A stretch of DNA of 10,288 nucleotides from Bacteroidota bacterium (GTDB lineage: Bacteria; Bacteroidota; Bacteroidia; B-17B0; Aurantibacillaceae), in NCBI GenBank assembly GCA_947474485.1, contig CANJJP010000026.1, forward strand, positions 1 through 10,288, given 5' to 3'. Both the position numbers and the translations under genes were made by a program. The notes below the pieces were generated by a model. That model saw nothing but the letters and a program-made list of their open reading frames with translations, was not told the DNA's origin and did not search any database. Below, piece after piece: positions 1-6,230 of this stretch. Each line of letters begins with the position of its first letter. Position 1 is the first letter of the stretch.

Positions 1-1058
1 ATAAAATTTTGAGTGCAATACCTGGTCCATTATTAGTTGTATTTAGCGCTGTATTTATTAATTTTTTATTCAAATTGTATTTCACTGATACTTTGGTTGT
101 GGCGGGATTGCATCTAGTAGATATGCCCAATTTAAGTTCTATGCAAGAATTAAAGGAAAATTTTCATTATGCTGAATTTGAAGCTTTAAAAAACTCTCAT
201 GTTTGGATAATTGGAATTTCTTTAGGACTAATTGCAAGTATTGAGTCTTTGTTGGGTGTTGAAGCGGTGGATAAATTAGACCCAGATTTTAATATTACCC
301 CTACTAATAGAGAACTAGTTGCACAAGGTATTGGTAATATTATTTGTGGATTATTAGGTGGTATTCCTGTAACTTCTGTTATTGTTAGGTCTTCGGCCAA
401 TGTTTCTGCTGGTGCTAAAACAAAAATGGCATCTATTTTTCACGGTATTTTATTATTAGTAGCTATTTTTCTTATACCTTCTCTATTGGAGCTTATTCCT
501 TTATCTGCGCTTGCTGCAATTTTAATTTTTACTGGTTGGAGATTGGCAAAACCAACTTCTAGTAATATTTCAACCTTAATTTCGATTGGTTTTTTAATTC
601 CAAGTTTATTTAAAATAAGAATTAGCTCAGAAGAAAAACATAAAACAATTGTAAAAAATGGTATAGCTCAGTTTCTTCCTTTTTTAGTAACACTGGTTGT
701 TATGTTGTTTACAGATCTTTTAAAAGGTGTTGCCGCAGGATTATTTGTAGGAATTATTTTCATACTTAGGCAAAACTTTAAGGATCCTTTTAGACTGCTT
801 TCGGATACAATTGATGGTCAAAAAAGTTATTTTATTCGTTTACAACAAAATGTTACTTTTATCAATAAAGGTAAGTTTATTGAGTTTTTTCAAAAGGTTG
901 AGCCTGGTTCTCATGTTTCAATAGATGGAGGTAGATGTACTTTTATAGACAGAGATGTTTTAGAAGCTATAACAGAGTTTAAATATTCAGCTCATCTGAA
1001 AAACATTAAGGTGGTGCTCGAAGGTATAGAAGAGGTAGAAATATTAAATAATCATTAG
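1..1058 (+). CDS. SulP-family anion transporter with C-terminal STAS domain (5' partial)
   Basis: Inner-membrane SulP (SLC26-like) permease, probably moving bicarbonate or sulfate with H+ or Na+. The reading frame is open to the window edge (first full codon at 3). The TTG at 9-11 is unlikely to be the true start, because family members have roughly 190 further residues with several membrane helices before this point. Visible family motifs are the IPGPL segment near the start, SLLGVEAVDKLDP (246-284), NRELVAQGIGN (306-338), GGIPVTSVIVRSSAN (357-401), a hydrophobic stretch ending IPLSALAAILIFTGW, and QFLPFLVTLVVMLFTDLL (669-722). A short STAS domain (about 825-1043) closes the protein, with a SIDGGRCTFIDRDVLEAI core. 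About 26 residues seem to be inserted between the RLAKP and QFLPF motifs. The carbonic anhydrase gene starts 2 bases after the stop, which favours bicarbonate as the substrate. The family assignment is firm; the substrate is inferred. Confidence 0.93.
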   Translation, partial: KILSAIPGPLLVVFSAVFINFLFKLYFTDTLVVAGLHLVDMPNLSSMQELKENFHYAEFEALKNSHVWIIGISLGLIASIESLLGVEAVDKLDPDFNITPTNRELVAQGIGNIICGLLGGIPVTSVIVRSSANVSAGAKTKMASIFHGILLLVAIFLIPSLLELIPLSALAAILIFTGWRLAKPTSSNISTLISIGFLIPSLFKIRISSEEKHKTIVKNGIAQFLPFLVTLVVMLFTDLLKGVAAGLFVGIIFILRQNFKDPFRLLSDTIDGQKSYFIRLQQNVTFINKGKFIEFFQKVEPGSHVSIDGGRCTFIDRDVLEAITEFKYSAHLKNIKVVLEGIEEVEILNNH

Positions 1059-1060
1059 GC

Positions 1061-1699
1061 ATGGATATCAATGAGTCTTATCGGAAATTAATCGACGGTA
1101 ATAAAAAATTTGCATTAGAAAAAAAGTTTGACGATCCAGAGTACTTTAAAAAGTTATCCTTGGGCCAAACACCAGAATACCTTTGGATAGGCTGTAGCGA
1201 TAGTCGTGTTCCTGCAAATGAAATTACCTCCACACAAAGCGGGGAAATGTTTGTTCATCGCAATATCGCTAATTTAGTTATCCATACAGATTTTAACGCT
1301 TTAAGTGTAATTTCGTATGCTATAGATGTTTTAAAAGTAAAGCATATAATTGTTTGTGGACATTATGGTTGCGGAGGTGTTAGAGCTGCTATGACAAATA
1401 CTGCCAATGGTTTTGTTGATAATTGGTTACGACATATAAAGGATGTTTATAATAAATATGAATTTGAACTTGATGCAATAACTGATTTTGACAAAAGAGC
1501 AGATAGATTGGTTGAACTTAATGTTATTGAGCAAGTAAGAAATTTAGCCAAAACCAAAGTTGTTCAGCGCGCTTGGTCTAATCGTACACTTCAAGTTCAT
1601 GGTTGGGTATATGGTTTAAATAGTGGTCTAGTTAAGGATTTAAATGTAATGCTTGATGGCCAAATAGACATAGATGAAATTTATCATTATAAATTTTAA
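1061..1699 (+). CDS. can: Beta-class carbonic anhydrase, type II (Can-like)
   Basis: Cytoplasmic zinc enzyme interconverting CO2 and bicarbonate. The 212 residues are close to the usual length of E. coli Can, and similarity runs over the whole length. Zinc ligands are Cys45, His101 and Cys104; the Asp47-Arg49 dyad lies in the motif CSDSRVPA, and the second ligand pair lies in CGHYGCGG. Trp42, Arg67 and Tyr184 are at the positions that form the non-catalytic bicarbonate site of the Haemophilus influenzae enzyme, each offset by +3, as are the zinc ligands. This suggests a type II allosteric enzyme with pH- and bicarbonate-dependent switching. The ATG lies 2 bases after the SulP stop, so the two are almost certainly co-transcribed and translationally coupled. 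Identity is very secure; the allosteric behaviour is inferred from the residues. Confidence 0.96.
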   Translation: MDINESYRKLIDGNKKFALEKKFDDPEYFKKLSLGQTPEYLWIGCSDSRVPANEITSTQSGEMFVHRNIANLVIHTDFNALSVISYAIDVLKVKHIIVCGHYGCGGVRAAMTNTANGFVDNWLRHIKDVYNKYEFELDAITDFDKRADRLVELNVIEQVRNLAKTKVVQRAWSNRTLQVHGWVYGLNSGLVKDLNVMLDGQIDIDEIYHYKF

Positions 1700-1714
1700 G
1701 ATCTTAAAAATGAT
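1683..1714 (+). terminator. Weak AT-rich palindrome at the end of the carbonic anhydrase gene
   Basis: TTTTAAGATCTTAAAA (1694-1709) is a perfect 16-base palindrome overlapping the stop codon. ATCATT (1683-1688) and AATGAT (1709-1714) form an outer arm pair, with a bulge of about 5 bases on the left. No U-tract follows and the inner stem is all A/T apart from the GATC loop, so it is at best a weak terminator or a 3'-end stabilising hairpin. It could equally be chance in AT-rich DNA. Confidence 0.25.
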
Positions 1715-1736
1715 TTCAAAGCTCAATAATATTGGT

Positions 1737-1744
1737 TATTTTTG
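1737..1744 (+). promoter_or_regulatory. Putative Bacteroidota -7 box upstream of fumarylacetoacetase
   Basis: TATTTTTG matches the Bacteroidota sigma-ABfr -7 consensus TAnnTTTG exactly. It lies 17 bases before the ATG at 1762, which would leave a very short leader. I see no clear TTG-type -33 element at the expected distance, and such a match is not rare in AT-rich DNA. The position in the only sizeable spacer on this strand supports it. Confidence 0.35.
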
Positions 1745-1761
1745 AACTTTAATTTCTAAAC

Positions 1762-3018
1762 ATGTCTACAAAACAATCTTGGATTGAAATTGGAACAAAC
1801 TCCGATTTTACAATGTATAATTTTCCGTTTGGTGTTTATTCATCATCACAAACACAACATCATGCTTCTTCCGCGATAGGTGATTATGTTATTGATTTGT
1901 ACGAGTTGTGTGAACTCGGTTATTTCAAAAATTTAAACTTGGATAAACAAGTTTTCAATAAGGAATTCTTAAATGATTTTATTTCCTTAGGTAAAACTAC
2001 CACCAATGCTGTTAGAAACAGATTAATTGAGCTTTTTGATTCGGCTAATACTGAATTAAAAAACAATTTAGAGCATCAAAAAGTTATTTTATTAAAACAG
2101 ACAGATGTGAAAATGTTATTACCAGTTCGGATTGGTGATTATACTGATTTCTATTCAAGTATAGACCACGCAACCAATATTGGTAAAATGATTCGTGACC
2201 CGGAAAATGCTTTAATGCCAAACTGGAAACACATTCCAGTAGGTTATCATGGAAGAGCTTCTTCTGTAAAAGTTTCTGGCCATACTTTTCATCGTCCAAA
2301 AGGCCAACAAAAGCCAGCTGATACAACTGCGCCAGTTTATGGACCTTGTAAGTTATTGGATTTTGAATTGGAAACTGCTTTTGTTGTTGGGAAAAAAACG
2401 GAGATGGGTGAAAGCATTAGTACCAAAAATGCGGATGAATATATTTTTGGAATGTTGTTGTTTAACGATTGGAGTGCTCGTGATATTCAAACTTGGGAAT
2501 ACGTTCCATTAGGGCCATTCTTATCAAAAAATTTCGCCTCAACTGTTTCTCCATGGATTGTTACCTTGGAAGCTTTAGAGCCATTCAGAACCAAAGGTTA
2601 TATTCAAGAGCCTAAAGTATTGCCTTATTTAGAATATGAAGGAGATAAAAATTTAGACATTAAACTGGAATTATTTATCCAACCCGAAAACTCTGTTCCT
2701 TCAAAAGTATGTACATCTAACTACAAATATATGTATTGGACAATGGAGCAGCAATTAGCGCATCACACAGTTAATGGTTGTAATGTAAATGTGGGTGATT
2801 TAATGGGAAGTGGCACTATAAGCGGTCCCGACCCAAGTGAGTTTGGCTCAATGATGGAATTAAGTTGGAAAGGAACTAAACCAATTAAATTAGATGATGG
2901 CAGTGAGCGTAAGTTTATAAATGATAATGATACAGTAACAATTAAAGGCTGGTGTGAGAAAGATGGAATGCGCCTTGGCTTTGGTGAGTGTACTGCTAAA
3001 TTATTGCCTGCAAACTAA
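1762..3018 (+). CDS. fahA: Fumarylacetoacetase (fumarylacetoacetate hydrolase)
   Basis: Cytoplasmic hydrolase (EC 3.7.1.2) splitting fumarylacetoacetate into fumarate and acetoacetate, the last step of tyrosine/homogentisate breakdown. The 418 residues match full-length FAH. An N-terminal SH3-like domain (about 15-118) is followed by the hydrolase domain. By correspondence with mouse FAH, the metal ligands are Asp129, Glu202, Glu204 and Asp236, and the catalytic histidine is His136 in YTDFYSSIDH. Arg240, Gln243 and Lys256 sit in the NDWSARDIQ and LSKNF motifs, and Glu366 in MMELSWKGT. The GSGTISGPDPSEFGSM segment is diagnostic. The mouse Gly256-Thr257 pair is Ala259-Ser260 here, a conservative change next to the substrate pocket. 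The first ATG aligns with the family N-terminus. The upstream tyrosine enzymes (HppD, HmgA) are not in the window. A PLP-enzyme gene follows after 2 bases, so the two are probably co-transcribed. Confidence 0.97.
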   Translation: MSTKQSWIEIGTNSDFTMYNFPFGVYSSSQTQHHASSAIGDYVIDLYELCELGYFKNLNLDKQVFNKEFLNDFISLGKTTTNAVRNRLIELFDSANTELKNNLEHQKVILLKQTDVKMLLPVRIGDYTDFYSSIDHATNIGKMIRDPENALMPNWKHIPVGYHGRASSVKVSGHTFHRPKGQQKPADTTAPVYGPCKLLDFELETAFVVGKKTEMGESISTKNADEYIFGMLLFNDWSARDIQTWEYVPLGPFLSKNFASTVSPWIVTLEALEPFRTKGYIQEPKVLPYLEYEGDKNLDIKLELFIQPENSVPSKVCTSNYKYMYWTMEQQLAHHTVNGCNVNVGDLMGSGTISGPDPSEFGSMMELSWKGTKPIKLDDGSERKFINDNDTVTIKGWCEKDGMRLGFGECTAKLLPAN

Positions 3019-3020
3019 TC

Positions 3021-3902
3021 ATGCAATTTATTCAGGAATTAAAAAATTCTTTACTTTCTGAAAAGCAAGTTAAGGCGTATGTTTTGCGCTTGGATCTCAT
3101 TCATCCAACTATTGGAGGCAATAAGTATTTTAAACTAAAGTATAATCTTGAACAGGCTAAAGCAGAAGGGAAAAATACGATTCTTTCATTTGGTGGGCCA
3201 TATTCAAATCACATAGCTGCTTTAGCAGCAGCGGGGCAGGAGTTTGGATTTAAAACTATTGGAGTTATTAGAGGTAATGAGCTAAACGATGAAAGCAATC
3301 ATACACTTCGTTTAGCAAAACAAAATGGAATGCAGTTTCATTTTGTTGATAGAGAAACGTACCGAAAAAAGGATGATATAAATTATATTGAAAGCCTAAA
3401 ACAAAAATTCGGAAATTTTTATCTTGTCCCCGAAGGTGGTTCAAATGCTTTGGCAGTTAAAGGTTGCCGTGAAATCATAAACTATATTCCAATTGATTTT
3501 GATACTATTATGTGCGCTTGTGGCACTGGCGGAACAATTGCCGGAATTGCTTTGTCACTAAATGAATCGCAAAAAGCAATAGGTATTCCAGTATTAAAAG
3601 GAGCAGAGTTTTTGGAAAAAGAAATATTACAATTGCAAAGCAATTACAATGAAATGCAATTAAAACACACTAAAAGCTTTTGCCCGCAGCTAATTTACGA
3701 TTATCATTTTGGAGGATATGCAACTACGAGCTCCGATTTGCTAAACTTTATTGAATCATTTGAACATGAATTTTCTATTCCATTAGATAAAGTATATACC
3801 TCCAAAATTATGTTCGCCTTTTATGATTTAATTAACAAAGATTTTTTTAGGCCAAATTCCAAACTAGTATTGGTTCATACAGGAGGATTGCAAGGAAATT
3901 GA
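3021..3902 (+). CDS. PLP-dependent D-cysteine desulfhydrase / ACC deaminase-family enzyme
   Basis: Cytoplasmic fold-type II PLP enzyme of the family containing ACC deaminase and D-cysteine desulfhydrase. The PLP lysine is Lys35 in IGGNKYFKLKYN. SFGGPYSNHIAALA (56-69) carries the conserved Ser62-Asn63-His64, ACGTGGTIAG (166-175) is the phosphate-binding loop, and VYTSK plus HTGGLQG close the protein. At the two positions reported to separate the activities (Glu295 and Leu322 of Pseudomonas ACC deaminase), this protein has Thr260 and Thr287. This argues against ACC deaminase and for D-cysteine desulfhydrase or another D-amino-acid beta-elimination. The 293 residues are somewhat shorter than typical members (about 330), mainly at the N-terminus. 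The ATG is 2 bases after the fumarylacetoacetase stop. There is no obvious metabolic link to tyrosine breakdown, so the pairing may simply be operon packing. The exact substrate is unproven. Confidence 0.88.
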   Translation: MQFIQELKNSLLSEKQVKAYVLRLDLIHPTIGGNKYFKLKYNLEQAKAEGKNTILSFGGPYSNHIAALAAAGQEFGFKTIGVIRGNELNDESNHTLRLAKQNGMQFHFVDRETYRKKDDINYIESLKQKFGNFYLVPEGGSNALAVKGCREIINYIPIDFDTIMCACGTGGTIAGIALSLNESQKAIGIPVLKGAEFLEKEILQLQSNYNEMQLKHTKSFCPQLIYDYHFGGYATTSSDLLNFIESFEHEFSIPLDKVYTSKIMFAFYDLINKDFFRPNSKLVLVHTGGLQGN

Positions 3903-3923
3903 AAAAAACGAGTGGTTTTTTTT
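3902..3923. terminator. Bidirectional A/T hairpin between convergent genes
   Basis: Seven A's and a C (3902-3909), a five-base loop, then a G and eight T's (3915-3923) form a short hairpin between genes facing each other. On the plus strand the T-run follows the loop; on the minus strand the complement of the A-run does the same. It overlaps the last base of the plus-strand TGA stop and the minus-strand TAA stop. The stem is almost entirely A-T, so it is thermodynamically weak. Its placement in the whole 19-base convergent gap is the main support. Confidence 0.45.
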
Positions 3924-4683
3924 ATTTCCTGCAAACGTAAAGCATCTCACCTGCAGGTAATCTAAATTTATCTACTTCAGCAGGGCTCAATTGATTTACA
4001 TAATCATCAACCGTTACATTAAAACCAGCGGCTGATAAACGATCTTTGTAATCTAAACCAAACAAACGAACATGGTCTTTTTGCCAAAAGTGAATTTCTC
4101 TGTCCGCTTCGCTTGTTATTGATTTATCCTCGTAGGTTTTTTCACGAGTAACGTCTAAAGGAACTTGAAAAATCCCCCAACCTCCTGGTTTCATTATACG
4201 ATATAATTCGCGCATACATTGCGCATCGTCTTCTACGTGCTCTAATACGTGATTACAAAAGATAACATCAAAAGAATTATCTTCAAATGGAGCCTTGTGC
4301 AAATCGAAATGAACATCAGCAATAGGTGAGTTATAATCACCGGTTGTATAAGTCAAATTTTTCATTGCTTTAAATAATTTGTAAAAACACTGCTCAGGAG
4401 CAATGTGAAGCATTTTATAATTCTTAGTAAAGAAATCGGTTTTGTTTTGCAAATACAACCAAAGCAAACGGTGACGTTCTAAACTCAAGCTTCCTGGACA
4501 TAAAACGTTTTTACGCTTTGCTTTACCCGAATAACCATAAGGTAAAAATTTGCGATAAGATTTCCCACTTATTGGGTCGGTATATTTTGTGCCTTTGTAT
4601 ATAAGCGGGGCAATTTTACTAAACCACAAACTAAGTGTGATTAGTATAGGACGAGGAATTGTTCTTAATAAAAAATGAAACAT
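3922..4683 (-). CDS. Class I SAM-dependent methyltransferase domain protein
   Basis: Predicted class I methyltransferase of 253 residues; the substrate is unknown. A hydrophobic N-terminus (about 1-30) is followed by a segment with FLPYG (46-50) and a SLSLERHRLLWLYL element (65-78). The methyltransferase fold runs from MLHIAPE (91-97, a degenerate motif I) through GDY with an acidic residue at 116, then APFEDNSFDVIFCNHVLEHV (131-150), KPGG (165-168) and a C-terminal AGF-type strand. The VLEHVEDD segment is typical of Methyltransf_11-type domains. In related proteins the region at 33-65 is, from memory, a CxxC...CxxC zinc ribbon; here it reads TDPISG and LCPGS, leaving only Cys62. The gene is last in a minus-strand unit, 10 bases after the ZIP transporter stop. 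The fold is secure, the function open. Confidence 0.85.
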   Translation of the reverse strand: MFHFLLRTIPRPILITLSLWFSKIAPLIYKGTKYTDPISGKSYRKFLPYGYSGKAKRKNVLCPGSLSLERHRLLWLYLQNKTDFFTKNYKMLHIAPEQCFYKLFKAMKNLTYTTGDYNSPIADVHFDLHKAPFEDNSFDVIFCNHVLEHVEDDAQCMRELYRIMKPGGWGIFQVPLDVTREKTYEDKSITSEADREIHFWQKDHVRLFGLDYKDRLSAAGFNVTVDDYVNQLSPAEVDKFRLPAGEMLYVCRK

Positions 4684-4693
4684 ACTTTTAAAA

Positions 4694-5437
4694 TTAACTT
4701 ATTAAATACGCTACAATTGAACCCAATAATATGGATGCCATTTTCGCAAAATTATACTTATGATTATTACTACTCTCGAACATAATAGTGGTAGAAATAT
4801 GCAAGAATATTCCAATCACAATGCCCAATGAGATCTGAATGATATAATCGATATTAGCAACGCCTGATTGCTTCATTAATTCGTTACACAACACACCTAA
4901 TGGCGCCATTAAACTAAATAATATTAAGTATACTATTGCAGAGTTTTTTGCAATTTGTAATTGTTTCAACATAGTAACAAATGCAATAGCAATTGGGATA
5001 TTGTGTAAGGTTAAACCTAAAATCATAGAATCTTTAAATCCCAAAAACGAACCGCTATTATATCCGTGCCCCATAACTTCGGCAACAGGCAACCCCTCTA
5101 AAAATGAATGAATATAAAGTCCAAATAGAATTGCAACGGGAATCTTTTTTTTTGGTTGTTGATGAATGTGGATGTGCCCATGCTCAATTCCTGTTGAAAA
5201 ATAATCGAGAAACAATTGAATAAAGAATCCAATTAAAACATAGATTCCAATCTTTTCATCACCCTTCGAAAAAACCTCGGGCATTAAATGAAGAAAAGTG
5301 AGTGCCAACAAATAGGAAGCACTAAATGCCAAAATCAACTTTAATTTATTGTCGGAAATTTTGAAACGAAATACCAATAGCCCGCAAATCATTACCGGCA
5401 AAAACAAAAGCAATATGGTGTAAATTAACTCCGGCAT
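4694..5437 (-). CDS. ZIP-family metal transporter
   Basis: Inner-membrane ZIP permease of 247 residues with about eight hydrophobic segments, likely importing zinc or another divalent metal. Family marks are FLHLMPE (48-54) in TM2, a histidine-rich loop EHGHIHIH (85-92) before TM4, IHSFLEGLP (109-117) in TM4 and LHNIPIAIAF (144-153) in TM5. Against the canonical ZupT-type motifs HNFPEG and HNIPEG, TM4 keeps His110 and Glu114 but has Ser111 for Asn. TM5 keeps His145, Asn146 and Pro148 but has Ile149 where the metal-ligand glutamate normally sits. The ATG overlaps the upstream methyltransferase stop by one base (TAATG), indicating translational coupling. Family membership is firm; metal specificity and even transport activity are less certain. 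Confidence 0.9.
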   Translation of the reverse strand: MPELIYTILLLFLPVMICGLLVFRFKISDNKLKLILAFSASYLLALTFLHLMPEVFSKGDEKIGIYVLIGFFIQLFLDYFSTGIEHGHIHIHQQPKKKIPVAILFGLYIHSFLEGLPVAEVMGHGYNSGSFLGFKDSMILGLTLHNIPIAIAFVTMLKQLQIAKNSAIVYLILFSLMAPLGVLCNELMKQSGVANIDYIIQISLGIVIGIFLHISTTIMFESSNNHKYNFAKMASILLGSIVAYLIS

Positions 5438-6174
5438 TATTTTTTTCTAAATATAATTATCATTCTACTTGATTTCTCATTGTAATTGCCCAAGTCATAA
5501 TCTCCAAAAACTGTTTCCATTTTTAACTGAGTTTTTTCTGCTATTTTAAGCAATTCCTCTAATGGATATAGTCTAACGCATTCAATAAACTCACTATATA
5601 TATTCCCGTCGATTACTTTTATATGTTTTATAACTCTGTTATTTTCTATTTGCTTCTTAATAACAAAATTAATCTCATTTTTAACAATCTCTTGCTGTGC
5701 TTGTAAATTGTTAATTACCCAATCTCTATTTAAATAATCGAAAACAAAAATACCATTTGGCTTTAATGAATTACTAATGGATTTAAAAACTTTAATATCA
5801 TCATTAACATTATCAAAATACCCAAAGCTGGTGAACAAATTTAAAACCGCATCAAAATAATTTGTCCTAAAAGGCGAACGCATATCTAATCTATAAAACT
5901 GCAGATTATCATTTTCAAATTGTGAAGCTCCATTAATGCTTTCTTCAGACAAGTCGGTTCCAACTACATTGTATCCAAGTTTATTTAAAGCAATAGAATG
6001 TCTTCCTTTTCCACATGCTAAATCCCAAACTCTACTTTGCGCTTTCAGATTTAAACACTGCATTAATTTTGCAATAAATAAATCAGCTTCGGTATGTGTT
6101 CGGTTGTTATAAAGCAAATGATAATAGGGAGTATTGAACCATTTCTCGAACCAATTATGTTTAACTAACTCCAT
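5437..6174 (-). CDS. Class I SAM-dependent methyltransferase
   Basis: Cytoplasmic methyltransferase of 245 residues with a well-preserved SAM site. Motif I is RVWDLACGKGRHS (48-60), with Asp51 and the glycine loop. The ribose-binding acidic residue is Asp74 in VVGTDLS, the adenine-side residue is Asp97 in RLDMRSPF, and the motif IV region is FDAVLNLFTSFGYF (107-120), followed by LKPNGIFVFDYLN. The N-terminal WFEKWFNTPYYHLLYNNR segment (8-25) is characteristic of a Bacteroidota group of small methyltransferases. The substrate is not predictable; a small molecule is as likely as RNA. It is the first gene of the minus-strand unit, sharing one base with the ZIP gene. A candidate -7 box lies at 6211-6218, and the terminator hairpin of the preceding gene sits just before its start. 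Confidence 0.9.
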   Translation of the reverse strand: MELVKHNWFEKWFNTPYYHLLYNNRTHTEADLFIAKLMQCLNLKAQSRVWDLACGKGRHSIALNKLGYNVVGTDLSEESINGASQFENDNLQFYRLDMRSPFRTNYFDAVLNLFTSFGYFDNVNDDIKVFKSISNSLKPNGIFVFDYLNRDWVINNLQAQQEIVKNEINFVIKKQIENNRVIKHIKVIDGNIYSEFIECVRLYPLEELLKIAEKTQLKMETVFGDYDLGNYNEKSSRMIIIFRKK

Positions 6175-6176
6175 AT

Positions 6177-6211
6177 AAAAAAAGAAGACCGATTGATATC
6201 AACCGGTCTTC
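6177..6211 (-). terminator. Strong intrinsic terminator after the PD40/OmpA-like gene
   Basis: Read on the minus strand, the arm GAAGACCG pairs with CGGTCTTC (plus-strand positions 6204-6211 and 6184-6191). The internal TTGATATCAA palindrome extends the stem past a single A-C mismatch. A run of seven T's (complement of 6177-6183) follows directly, as in a Rho-independent terminator. It begins 20 bases after the stop of the 875-residue gene and ends 3 bases before the methyltransferase ATG. This is the clearest terminator in the window. Confidence 0.8.
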
Positions 6212-6218
6212 AAAGGTA
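6211..6218 (-). promoter_or_regulatory. Putative -7 box for the methyltransferase/ZIP/methyltransferase unit
   Basis: On the minus strand TACCTTTG matches the TAnnTTTG consensus exactly, and its last base is also the first base of the terminator stem. A start site about 7 bases downstream would fall within the hairpin. No good TTG-type -33 box is visible. It is the only exact match in the 56-base spacer, so it is a reasonable but unproven promoter. Confidence 0.35.
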
Positions 6219-6230
6219 CATATTTTTTAT

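Noticed and set aside
9..11. TTG as the start codon of the SulP gene
   Set aside because: The frame is open to the window edge, and the protein starting here would lack the first half of the conserved membrane domain, so the real start is upstream.
197..400. Small minus-strand open frame inside the SulP gene
   Set aside because: It is antisense to conserved SulP motifs, has no recognisable features, and fits a chance opposite-strand frame.
2084..2326. Minus-strand open frame of 80 residues inside fumarylacetoacetase
   Set aside because: It lies opposite highly conserved catalytic motifs and shows no domain or signal of its own.
3021..3902. Naming the PLP enzyme ACC deaminase (acdS)
   Set aside because: The diagnostic Glu and Leu of ACC deaminase are both Thr here, so a D-cysteine desulfhydrase-type assignment is safer.
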